Shown: positions 35,195 to 43,287 of the stretch, piece after piece
Numbering within the stretch: position 1 is the first letter of the stretch
How the letters are laid out: every line of letters starts with the position of its first letter
NCBI GenBank assembly: GCA_020636545.1
Contig: JACJXS010000009.1
Coordinates: 248,001-312,000 of the forward strand
Direction of reading: 5' to 3'
Origin: Chitinophagales bacterium
GTDB taxonomy: Bacteria; Bacteroidota; Bacteroidia; Chitinophagales; JADIYW01
DNA length: 64,000 nucleotides
Program-made: the position numbers and the translations under genes
The notes under the pieces: generated by a model
What the model was told of the DNA's origin: nothing
Databases searched by the model: none
What the model saw: only the letters and a program-made list of their open reading frames with translations

Positions 35195-35380
35195 TTAAAA
35201 TTTAGAACTACTCATACTGTGGATATTGTTACCACCGCCACTAAAACCATAATTGTCAAAATTAATAGGTGGGTCATCTGCTTTATTGTCTTTTAGTACC
35301 ATATACTTCCACCCACTCGGGTCGGTATATTTTAGTGGATTGTTTAAAACATAGCTGTAGTAGTTGTAGTTTTGATACAT
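35195..35380 (-). pseudogene. Orphan Rhs core C-terminal fragment without toxin
   Basis: A 61-residue frame starts MYQNYNYYSYVLNNPLKYTD, the end of the conserved Rhs/YD-repeat core, then PSGWKYMVLKDNK, DDPPINFDN and a glycine-rich stretch, ending at a stop with no toxin domain. Its linker matches that of the module at 38.6 kb. It is a displaced C-terminal fragment whose toxin part is lost. No full-length rhs gene is in the window. Confidence 0.75.
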
Positions 35381-35393
35381 AGTGTGATTGCTA

Positions 35394-35580
35394 TTACAAA
35401 TATACTATTTATTCTTTTAGCAAGTTGCAAACTTGTTTTATTTATGCTTACAAGTTACGCTTTGCTAAACTTGCAATAGCAGGGCTTAACATACGCCCTG
35501 CAATCGGGTAGTTACTATTTCAAATATACATCTTTTTGTTAGCAAGTTACAAACTTGCTTTATTTATGCTTACAATTTAC
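35394..35580. repeat. Rhs-module flank: duplicated ~65-base repeat with hairpins
   Basis: Two copies of a ~65-base sequence (about 35394-35456 and 35517-35580) each hold an inverted repeat: AGCAAGTTGCAAACTTG (35419-35435) and the perfect AGCAAGTTACAAACTTGCT (35541-35559). Between them lies a third hairpin, GCAGGGC/GCCCTGC (35479-35501). Related copies flank the other Rhs modules near 33.74-33.80 and 38.60-38.66 kb. They may be terminators or recombination sites. Confidence 0.65.
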
Positions 35581-35782
35581 CTATGCTAAACCTAATAAAC
35601 TTTCCTAAAATAAGCATAGTTTGATATATTAAGCCAAGGATAAAAATTAAGTATAATAAGATTATAAATAGAGTTCCAAATATGTCTAAAAAATTCCTAC
35701 TTCTATTATTTTTGTAGCTTATTTTTTTCTTACGATTTCCAAAGCTTAAAAACTGTGCAATCAAATCTAAAATATCAACCAT
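35570..35782 (-). CDS. Small membrane protein next to Rhs module
   Basis: A 70-residue protein with a soluble, basic N-terminal half (LSFGNRKKKISYKNNRSR) and one long or two short hydrophobic helices (FGTLFIILLYLIFILGLIYQ). Its stop lies inside the repeated flank sequence. It follows the 137-residue membrane protein by 31 bases and may be part of an immunity function for the upstream Rhs C-terminal domain. The family is not recognised. Confidence 0.5.
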   Translation of the reverse strand: MVDILDLIAQFLSFGNRKKKISYKNNRSRNFLDIFGTLFIILLYLIFILGLIYQTMLILGKFIRFSIGKL

Positions 35783-35813
35783 ATTATTTTACTAAATTCA
35801 ATAAATAAATGCA

Positions 35814-36227
35814 TCATTTAAACCAACGCTCCCAAAATGGTGGAGGGTTTCTTGTTTCTCCTATATAACCTGCTAATCCTATGAATAGAATAAAGGAAGT
35901 TACCATATATACTATACAGAATACAGATAGTTTATTTCTTTTTATCTCACTATATTCTGATATTCTTATTGCAACTGTTTTGTAATCAATAATTCTATTA
36001 TATCTATAATATCCCAATATCATTGCCGGAATTGAGAAATAGAAGCTATCCCATTTTGAACTAATAAAACTAATATTTAAAAAATAATCTAATAAAAAAA
36101 TGACTGTCAAAATATTCATAGTAGGTGCCAACATTGTAACTATAGAAGCTGCAAAGTTAGATTCTTTTTCTCCATTTCTTTTATAATAATTATAAATAAT
36201 ATAAAATAGATAATCTAAAAATTTCAT
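35814..36227 (-). CDS. Putative membrane immunity protein for the Rhs C-terminal domain
   Basis: A 137-residue protein with about three transmembrane helices (IVTMLAPTMNILTVIFLLDYF, roughly 27-48; FYFSIPAMILGYY; LSVFCIVYMVTSFILFIGLAG) and a Pro/Trp-rich C-terminus (NPPPFWERWFK). It starts 4 bases after the stop of the Rhs C-terminal toxin-like frame, the standard toxin-immunity order. An inner-membrane immunity protein would fit a pore-forming or membrane-active toxin. The role is inferred from position and topology only. Confidence 0.55.
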   Translation of the reverse strand: MKFLDYLFYIIYNYYKRNGEKESNFAASIVTMLAPTMNILTVIFLLDYFLNISFISSKWDSFYFSIPAMILGYYRYNRIIDYKTVAIRISEYSEIKRNKLSVFCIVYMVTSFILFIGLAGYIGETRNPPPFWERWFK

Positions 36228-36231
36228 ATTG

Positions 36232-37216
36232 TTAAGGTTTTAAAAATGAACCAATATGTTGCCCAATATCTTTTCCCGTAGTAATTTGTAATGCTGTATT
36301 GGTATAAAAATAACCCATTGCCAAACCAGAGCCAAAACCAGTTAATGCCAACCCAGACATTGTAAAATCTAATGTATTAGATATGCTAAATCCATTATAT
36401 ATTATATCAGCACCTCCAAAAAACATACCTGCAAAACCAGCAGTATATCTAACTTTACTTAGAGTACTACTAATCTGTCCTACTGTTTTTGTACTTAGTT
36501 CAATGGCAGGTGTTCTAATTTTAAAGTTTTTTATACCCTTCTCTAACCAAACTAAAGTGGTGCCTCCTTTTAATGGTGTACCATAAGTATTTGCTCTACT
36601 CCATGCTTGGGCAAACGGTTGTACTATTGTATTGGCAAATCCTGCTCCTTTCCTAAAATCTTGAGAAATATTATGTAAATCCCACCCACTCTGAGTATTT
36701 CCAATACCATTTAAAGAGTTTTGTATCCAATTGTATGTATTTTGTATGCTACTTTGGTTGGTTATAAAACCTGTTGCGGTGCTGTATATCGTAATGCCAG
36801 GTGCTGTACCTCCGTAAAGCTCAAATATTTCACTAACGGTTCCACCTCTACTAATATTATTTAATATAGAACCTATTTTTTGTGGGTTATTGGTATAAAT
36901 ACTATTTGAATTTACACTAAAATAACTTGAAGGATTTTGTGTAGCCGTTTGCATCCAAGTTTGTGTGCCATACATAAAAGCATACATTGCAGGGTTGCTT
37001 GCGTACATAGAATAAGATCCTGCATAGTTATAATCAAAACTCATATCGCTGTATCCACCGCCACCGCCACTTTTATATCCCCTCAATATTATTCCCGTAA
37101 TCTTCTGGTAGTAATACGGTTGTTAATCTTGAAGCCATAGCAACCCACCCACTCGGGTCGGTATATTTTAGTGGATTGTTTAAAACATAGCTGTAGCGGT
37201 TGTAGTGATTATGCAT
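36232..37216 (-). pseudogene. Rhs C-terminal module with frameshift between core and toxin-like domain
   Basis: The core fragment starts at 37216 (MHNHYNRYSYVLNNPLKYTD, then PSGWVAMASRLTTVLL) and stops at 37073. The next frame, from about 37086 (RGYKSGGGGGYSDMSFDYN), runs open for 284 residues to 36232, so one base is apparently gained or lost near 37086. The long domain is Ser/Thr/Asn-rich and then turns into glycine-rich hydrophobic helices (YTAGFAGMFFGGADIIYNGF, LALTGFGSGLAMGYFYT), ending TGKDIGQHIGSFLKP. This is the look of a membrane-active Rhs toxin tip. Whether the break is real or a sequence error is open. Confidence 0.65.
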
Positions 37217-37240
37217 AGTTTTTACTTTGCTTTTATTCTT

Positions 37241-37372
37241 TTAGTTGTAGTTTTTTGGAACACCTAATTCTTCCTGTTTTGTTGAAACTCTTCTTTGGTA
37301 TATGGTCCGTAAACATTGGAATAATGGGAAAGCTGTGTTAATGTATCTAAACTATACTCACCCGTTTCTTTT
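37241..37372 (-). pseudogene. Coding relic, end of a lost Rhs-associated toxin or partner
   Basis: Two overlapping minus-strand frames read KETGEYSLDTLTQLSHYSN, VYGPYTKEEFQQNRK and then, one frame over, ELGVPKNYN before a stop at 37241. No start codon is present, so this is a broken 3' end of a gene. The length and mixed frames fit the decay or low accuracy seen in the rest of the array. Confidence 0.45.
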
Positions 37373-37378
37373 TATTAA

Positions 37379-37690
37379 TTATCCAGTATTGATAAAACCT
37401 ACTATCTTCAAAAAGTTTATCCCTTTCTCTAAATTCCATTCTGGGTTATTATAGGTATCTTTCAAAATCAAATCAACTGGTTTTTGTTCTACAACAATAA
37501 ATACTGAATCAAAATTAAACTTTGTAATATGTGGGGCTATCATTTCTGTTCTATTTTTGTCAACAAGACCAAAATAACTATTTCCATCATAATCTATAAA
37601 ATAATCATCTCCTAAAGCAAGTGGGTATTTTTGAGAGCAAACTGAAAATAGAAAAGCTAATGGTATTACAATTAAAATTATATTTTTCAT
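37379..37690 (-). CDS. Small putative lipoprotein in the Rhs array
   Basis: A 103-residue protein with a lipoprotein signal peptide (KNIILIVIPLAFLFSVC, Cys18) and a mature domain rich in Asp and Tyr (YPLALGDDYFIDYDGNSYFG). It follows the decayed Rhs C-terminal region after 35 bases. A periplasmic immunity role is possible but unproven; it matches no family I know. Confidence 0.55.
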   Translation of the reverse strand: MKNIILIVIPLAFLFSVCSQKYPLALGDDYFIDYDGNSYFGLVDKNRTEMIAPHITKFNFDSVFIVVEQKPVDLILKDTYNNPEWNLEKGINFLKIVGFINTG

Positions 37691-37725
37691 ATTTCTTATT
37701 TTTAATTGTTACAATGCCATTAAAA

Positions 37726-38612
37726 TTAATCATAAACGCCCTCCAAATCTGTGATATCTCTTAAAATACTAAAAGGAGTGATTGGTATTGTATAGAACTG
37801 ACCAAAAACAGCACCTCCAAGGAGTGTTCCAGCATTTCTTGAGAATGAGGATTTTGATTGGTAGTCAAAATCAAACATATTACTTATAATAGAGAATTGA
37901 TTATTCCCTCATATCTCATTCTTAAATTACCAAATGCAAGAGAATTTGAATTTATTCCAGAATTGAAGAGATTCACATATTTCAAATCTCCGGGTTTCAT
38001 CCCGTTAATCCCAATTCTCTTTGGGATGTCCCACTAAAGTCTAATGTAGATGCATTTATATTATAATCAGCTCCACCTCCAAATTGATTATGCAAGTATA
38101 ATTTTGCTAAAAGATAGTCTGCCGATTTACCTCCCCCGCCACTACCAGTAATGTTATTATTTTTAGTTTGAATAGGCGTTTGATATACTCTTGAAATCGT
38201 ATAGTCTCTTCCATTGTATGTTGCATAAGGGTTATTTGGCGTACCGTTCCAATTATCCCAAGTGGTTATTTGGTAGGTTGCAACAGAATTAGGTATTTAG
38301 TCGAATAATAATTTAATGCAGAATAAATATCTATCATTTGCCCACCCTGCATATATTGCCTGTACTCCAATTGTAGTGAGGACTGCTACTACTACTATTC
38401 CCAAAAGAAAAGAAATCGCTACTGCCACCACCGCCGCCACCATAATTTGAATGAAAGTTGTCAAAATTAATAGGAGGGTCATCTACTTTATTGTCTTTAT
38501 AAATTTCATACTTCCACCCACTTGGGTCGGTGTATTTAAGTGGGTTGTTTAGTACATAGCTATAACGGTTGTAGTTTTGATACATAGTGTGATTGCTATT
38601 ACAAATATACAT
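37726..38612 (-). pseudogene. Decayed Rhs C-terminal module (multiple frameshifts)
   Basis: The core starts at 38612 (MYQNYNRYSYVLNNPLKYTD, then PSGWKYEIYKDNK and DDPPINFDN) and stops at 38334. Coding signal continues in other frames: SVATYQITTWDNWNGTP, YATYNGRDYTISRVYQ and SADYLLAKLYLHNQFGGG up to about 37995, then MKPGDLKYVNLFNSG, and lastly a 50-residue frame at 37726-37878 (MFDFDYQSKSSFSRNAG, ending ITDLEGVYD). At least three frame changes are needed to join them. Its linker is nearly the same as in the fragment at 35.2-35.4 kb. Confidence 0.65.
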
Positions 38613-38847
38613 CTTTTTATATGTAAGATTTAAATTTGCTTTGTTTATGTTTACAAGATACCTACGCTATAGCTTAGTTACAAACTTACTTCAGCCTAGT
38701 AAAATTGAAAACGCTAGATAAAACCTTCTATTTGGCGTTTTATTTTAATATTTTTCGCTATACTATTCTGTATGGATATTACTCAGGTGTTATTTTGTGC
38801 TATCTTATATTAAAATAAAGAAAATGCTTTGAAAATATTGTTTTACT

Positions 38848-38855
38848 TATCTTTG
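38848..38855 (+). promoter_or_regulatory. Promoter -7 element of serS
   Basis: TATCTTTG matches TAnnTTTG 16 bases before the serS ATG. TTTG at 38828-38831 could be the -33 element, with a shorter than usual 16-base gap. The gap 38613-38847 otherwise holds only the degenerate Rhs flank repeat near 38.60-38.66 kb. Confidence 0.4.
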
Positions 38856-38871
38856 TAGAACAATTTTCATT

Positions 38872-40141
38872 ATGCTTACGATAGAACAATTAAAAAGAGA
38901 CCCTGAATTTGCTAAAGAACGTTTGGCACATAAGAATTTCAAAGATACACAGTTTGTAGATGAGCTATTAAATTTAGATGTTGAAAGAAAAAGTATAAAG
39001 ACAAAACTAGACGAATCTTTAGCTCAAAGAAATTCCTTATCTAAAGAGATTGGTGCTTTAATGAAATCTGGAGATAAAGAAAAAGCCGACACGATTAAAG
39101 ATACAATTTCCAATATCAAAGCTGAAGCTGACCAATTTGAGGAGCAACTTAAAGTAATAGAAAATAAGCAGTTTGATATGTTGGTACAAATGCCAAATTT
39201 TCCTAATCAAATTGTTCCAAAGGGTTCACGTGCAGAAGATAATGAAATAACCTATTGTGTTGATGAAATTCCTGAATTAGACGATAAAGCATTGCACATT
39301 GGGAACTGGCAAAAAAATATAATATCATAGATTTTGAATTGGGCGTAAAAATCACTGGAGCAGGATTCCCTATTTATAAAGGAAAGGTGCTGTTTTGCAA
39401 CGTGCATTAATTGCTTTCTTTTTGGATAAAGCTGCTGAAGCTGGATACAATGAGGTGCAAGTGCCACACATGGTGAATAAAGATTCTGCTTTCGCAACAG
39501 GTCAGTTGCCAGACAAAGAAGGTCAGATGTACTATGTAAATGAAGATGAATTTTATTTAATTCCAACTGCCGAAGTACCGATTACCAATATTTATAGAGA
39601 TGAAATAATTGATGAAAAATTATTGCCAATAAAAAATGTGGGTTATACACCTTGTTTTAGAAGAGAAGCAGGAAGTTATGGTAAAGATGTTCGTGGTCTA
39701 AATCGCTTACACCAATTTGATAAGGTTGAAATTGTACGTATTGAAAAGCCTGAAAATTCTTATCAAGCTTTGGAAGAAATGTTAAAACATGTCGAAAGTT
39801 TGTTGCAAGCGTTAGAATTACCTTATAGAATTTTACGTTTGTGTGGAGGAGATATGACATTCTCTTCTGCCTTAACTTATGATTTTGAAGTTTATAGTGC
39901 CGCACAAAAACGTTGGTTGGAAGTAAGTTCAGTTTCTAATTTTGAAAGTTTCCAAGCCAATAGATTAAAATTAAGAACTAAGGATAAAGACAATAATAAG
40001 GCACTAGCACATACGCTCAACGGAAGTGCATTAGCATTGGCAAGAATAGTTGCTTGTTTATTGGAAAATCATCAAACGGAAAACGGCATAAAAATTCCTA
40101 AGGCATTAATTCCTTATACAAGATTTGAAATAATAGCTTAA
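38872..40141 (+). CDS. serS: Seryl-tRNA synthetase, frame broken twice in this sequence
   Basis: Class II synthetase charging tRNA-Ser. The N-terminal coiled coil is intact (MLTIEQLKRDPEFAKERL to about residue 140, stop at 39330), and the catalytic core resumes in another frame (LQRALIAFFLDKAAEAGYNE, CFRREAGSYGKDVRGLNRLH, ending NGIKIPKALIPYTRFEI). Between them two single-base losses explain everything: near 39295, where ALHIGNWQK should read like LPHWELAKKYNIIDFELG, and near 39384 (GGAAAGG for GGAAAAGG). Restoring both gives 423 residues, the usual length. As the gene is essential, sequencing or assembly error is more likely than decay. Confidence 0.85.
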
Positions 40142-40174
40142 TATTTTTTTGCTTTTAAGAAGATTGAAGGTGGA

Positions 40175-40584
40175 TTATCGCAATCTATCCATACTTTTGA
40201 CCAATTTATCATCACTTTTGATGCCATTATAAGCCAATAAATTAAAGAATAGGATAAATAATGGAAAAACGGCTCCGCACCAAAAGTATATTTATCTAAT
40301 CCATAAAAGAGATTAATCTAAATACAAAAATCCCAATCAATACGATGCTTATTAATATATTTAATGACACAATTCGCATTTGTAATTTTCTATTGCAAAT
40401 AAAATATTGCACCAAGTGCAATCAATCCAATACCAGCACTCAGCAATAAAAACAATATAATTTCCTTAATAATTAAAATACCTCTAACACCATCAACAGT
40501 AATGCCGCCAAATGGCACAAAAATAAAAGCCAAAACGGCTAAGACAACTAATAATAAATAAACAGTTTGGATTCTTTGTATCAT
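40175..40584 (-). CDS. DUF4293 family membrane protein, frame broken in this sequence
   Basis: The frame starts MIQRIQTVYLLLVVLAVLAF at 40584 and stops early at 40390, but the rest of a DUF4293 protein follows in other frames: NRKLQMRIVSLNILISIVLI (after a shift near 40396), DKYTFGAEPFF (shift near 40298) and LFILFFNLLAYNGIKSDDK followed by LVKSMDRLR, ending at 40175 (shift near 40260). With the shifts repaired the protein is about 136-137 residues with four helices, normal for this Bacteroidota inner-membrane family of unknown function. The several small shifts again suggest sequence error. Confidence 0.72.
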
Positions 40585-40659
40585 ACTTTACCTTTTTCAT
40601 TACAAAAATAAACAATTATAACATTCAAGATTAGGAAATCTGTATTATCTTGCAAGAAT

Positions 40660-41382
40660 ATGCGTTATTTTATCGAATTAGCCTACGATGGCTCTGCTTT
40701 TTCAGGTTGGCAAATTCAAGAAAATTCAATCAGCGTACAGCAAGTTATAGAAGATGCATTATCTACAATATTAAGACAAAAAATTGATATTGTAGGCTGT
40801 GGAAGAACAGATGCTGGTGTGCATGCTCATCAATATTTTGCTCATTTTGATTATGACAATTCGATTCCTGATAATTTTATCTACCGAATCAATTCTTTGT
40901 TGGGAAAATCTATCGCAATAAAAAATGTATCTAGTGTACAGCCTGAAAAACATGCTCGTTTTTCAGCAAACAAACGCACTTATCAATATTTTATACATTT
41001 TAGCAAAAATCCATTTTTGGAAGATTATAGCTATTATTTACATACGTATCCAAATTTGGAAGCGATGAATGCCGCCCTACAACTATTAGTTGGAACACAC
41101 GATTTTACTACTTTTGAGAAAAAAGGAAGCGATAATACAAATTCTATTTGTACTGTTTTTGAGGTGAAGTTCCTTGAACAGCAAGAAAAAATAATTTTTA
41201 GAATAACAGCAAATCGTTTTTTGAGAAATATGGTTCGAGCAATTACTGCAAGTTTATTGATGGTGGGTTATGGACAAATATCTTTGCACGAATTTGAAAC
41301 GACATTTAAAAGTAAAGAAAAAATGCATCTTAAATTAGTTGTTCCTGCAAAAGGTTTATTTTTGTGGGAAATTAAATATTAA
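40660..41382 (+). CDS. truA: tRNA pseudouridine(38-40) synthase TruA
   Basis: A 240-residue enzyme converting uridines 38-40 of the anticodon arm to pseudouridine. It has the start RYFIELAYDGSAFSGWQIQ, the catalytic aspartate in GCGRTDAGVHAHQ (Asp51) and RFSANKRTYQYFIH near 110, and RFLRNMVRAITASLLMVG near 186. It is full length for the family. It shares a transcript with the ABC transporter gene 11 bases downstream. Confidence 0.95.
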   Translation: MRYFIELAYDGSAFSGWQIQENSISVQQVIEDALSTILRQKIDIVGCGRTDAGVHAHQYFAHFDYDNSIPDNFIYRINSLLGKSIAIKNVSSVQPEKHARFSANKRTYQYFIHFSKNPFLEDYSYYLHTYPNLEAMNAALQLLVGTHDFTTFEKKGSDNTNSICTVFEVKFLEQQEKIIFRITANRFLRNMVRAITASLLMVGYGQISLHEFETTFKSKEKMHLKLVVPAKGLFLWEIKY

Positions 41383-41393
41383 AGGAGAATATT

Positions 41394-43142
41394 TTGGGCA
41401 AAGAAACTACAGATTGGCAGACTCTAAAACGAATTTTTAAACTAACTGACCCTTTTAAAAAGCGTTTCTACATTACTTTGTGCTTGGGAATAGTATTAGC
41501 TACTATTGCTCCAATTCGTCCTATTTTAATCGAAGATGCCATTGATAAAAACATTGTTCAACAAACAGGAATTGGTTTGGAATATATTTGTTTGCTCATC
41601 TTTATCAATATTTTATTGGAGTTTGTTATTCGTTATATTTTCACGTTGCAGTCGGCTGTTTTGGGGCAATCTATTATGAAATACCTCCGCACAAAATTGT
41701 TTAATCATGTTAGTAATTTAAAAGTAAGCTATTTTGATAAAACACCAGTTGGAATTACGATTACTAGAACGATAAATGATATTGAGGCTATTAATAATAT
41801 ATTTTCTGAAGGAATAATTGCAATAATTACAGATGTATTGACCTTAATTTTTGTTATTGGCTGTATGTTTGCAATTGATTGGAAACTAACCTTGGTTTGT
41901 CTAACCACTTTTCCTTTTATGATTTGGGCAACCTATGTTTTCAAAGAAAAAGTTAGAGTCTCATTCCATACTGTAAGGGAAAAAGTAGCTCAATTGAATG
42001 CATTTGTTCAGGAACGTATTTCAGGCATGAGAATTATTCAAATTTTTAATGCTCAAGATAGAGAATTTAAAAAATTTGAAAAGATAAATTACGAACATTA
42101 TAAAGCAAACGATAAATCGGTTTTGTATTTTTCGATTTTCTTCCCATTTGTTGAGATTGTTTTAGCAGTATCTATGGCGTTAATGCTTTGGTTTGGAAGT
42201 AAAATAGTTTTAGAGGAAACTGCTAATATCGGAATTTTTGCAGCATTTATTATGTATTTGAATATGGCATTTAGACCATTGCGAATGTTAGCAGACAAGT
42301 TCAATACGTTACAAATGGGAATTATTGCGGCCGAAAGGGTATTCAAATTATTGGACAATCAAGAAAAAAATGAAGATCAAGGACGTATTGAAAAAGAAAG
42401 TTTTGATGGCTCAATAGAGTTTAAAAATGTTTCATTTGCTTATAAAGAAGATGAATATGTTTTAAATAATATTTCTTTCAAAATTGAAGCTGGGAAAACT
42501 TTAGCTTTGGTAGGTGCCACTGGCTCAGGAAAATCAAGTATTACCAATCTATTCAATCGTTTTTATGAAATCAATAAAGGTGAAATTCTGATTGATGATA
42601 TTAATATTTACGATTATTCTTTAGAGAATTTGAGAAGTGCATTTGCGTATGTTTTGCAAGATGTTTTCTTGTTTTCAGGAAGTATATTGGATAATATTAC
42701 ACTTAAAAATCCAACGATAGATAAGGCAAAAGTCATTGAAGCGGCAAAGCTCGTTGGTGCACACGATTTTATTATGGATTTGCCTAATGGTTATGATTAT
42801 AATGTACAAGAAAGAGGTGCTACTTTATCCGTAGGACAAAGACAATTGTTATCTTTTATTAGAGCATTGGTTTATGACCCAGCAATTTTAGTTTTAGATG
42901 AAGCAACATCATCTGTAGATACTGAATCTGAATTACTCATTCAACAAGCAATTGCTAAATTAATTGAAAATAGAACAGCTATAGTAGTAGCTCATCGTTT
43001 ATCGACGATACAAAATGCAGATAAAATTATTGTTTTACAAAAAGGCAATATCATTGAAGAAGGAACACATCAAACTCTGATGAACACATCAAATGGGTAC
43101 TATAAAAACTTATATGAAATGCAGTTTGCTAATATTCACTAA
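41394..43142 (+). CDS. ABC transporter, MsbA-like fused permease and ATPase
   Basis: A 582-residue type I half-exporter. The first ~320 residues form six helices, and the ATPase has GATGSGKSSITNLFNRF (Walker A, about 378), VGQRQLLSFIRAL (signature region, about 483), ILVLDEATSSVD (Walker B, about 501) and VVAHRLST (about 534). The signature reads LSVGQRQ rather than LSGGQ, as in a known MsbA-like and multidrug subgroup. The start is TTG, supported by AGGAG 8 bases upstream, a rare Shine-Dalgarno in this window. Lipid or drug export is likely. Confidence 0.88.
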   Translation: MGKETTDWQTLKRIFKLTDPFKKRFYITLCLGIVLATIAPIRPILIEDAIDKNIVQQTGIGLEYICLLIFINILLEFVIRYIFTLQSAVLGQSIMKYLRTKLFNHVSNLKVSYFDKTPVGITITRTINDIEAINNIFSEGIIAIITDVLTLIFVIGCMFAIDWKLTLVCLTTFPFMIWATYVFKEKVRVSFHTVREKVAQLNAFVQERISGMRIIQIFNAQDREFKKFEKINYEHYKANDKSVLYFSIFFPFVEIVLAVSMALMLWFGSKIVLEETANIGIFAAFIMYLNMAFRPLRMLADKFNTLQMGIIAAERVFKLLDNQEKNEDQGRIEKESFDGSIEFKNVSFAYKEDEYVLNNISFKIEAGKTLALVGATGSGKSSITNLFNRFYEINKGEILIDDINIYDYSLENLRSAFAYVLQDVFLFSGSILDNITLKNPTIDKAKVIEAAKLVGAHDFIMDLPNGYDYNVQERGATLSVGQRQLLSFIRALVYDPAILVLDEATSSVDTESELLIQQAIAKLIENRTAIVVAHRLSTIQNADKIIVLQKGNIIEEGTHQTLMNTSNGYYKNLYEMQFANIH

Positions 43143-43248
43143 TAATTATGGTGTGTTTAGAAATGCAAAAAACTTAAATATTTCCCGAAATCACTGAATT
43201 TCAGCCATAGTATCCATAGGTTTTTTATTATTTTTCCTATATTTTTCG

Positions 43249-43256
43249 TATTTTTG
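43249..43256 (+). promoter_or_regulatory. Promoter -7 element of ileS
   Basis: TATTTTTG matches TAnnTTTG and lies 31 bases before the ileS ATG. No clear -33 element is seen in the T-rich sequence upstream. Confidence 0.35.
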
Positions 43257-43287
43257 CACCGATTTTTAATCTAATACTAAGCAAATT

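Noticed and set aside
38297..38482. Hydrophobic 61-codon frame in the Rhs array
   Set aside because: It is the alternative frame of the glycine/serine-rich Rhs linker; hydrophobicity comes from reading GGN/AGY codons one base over. Only its last residues may belong to the real, shifted coding path.
39290..39390. Programmed frameshifting in serS
   Set aside because: Two separate one-base changes would be needed within 100 bases, and no slippery heptamer with downstream structure is evident; error is simpler.
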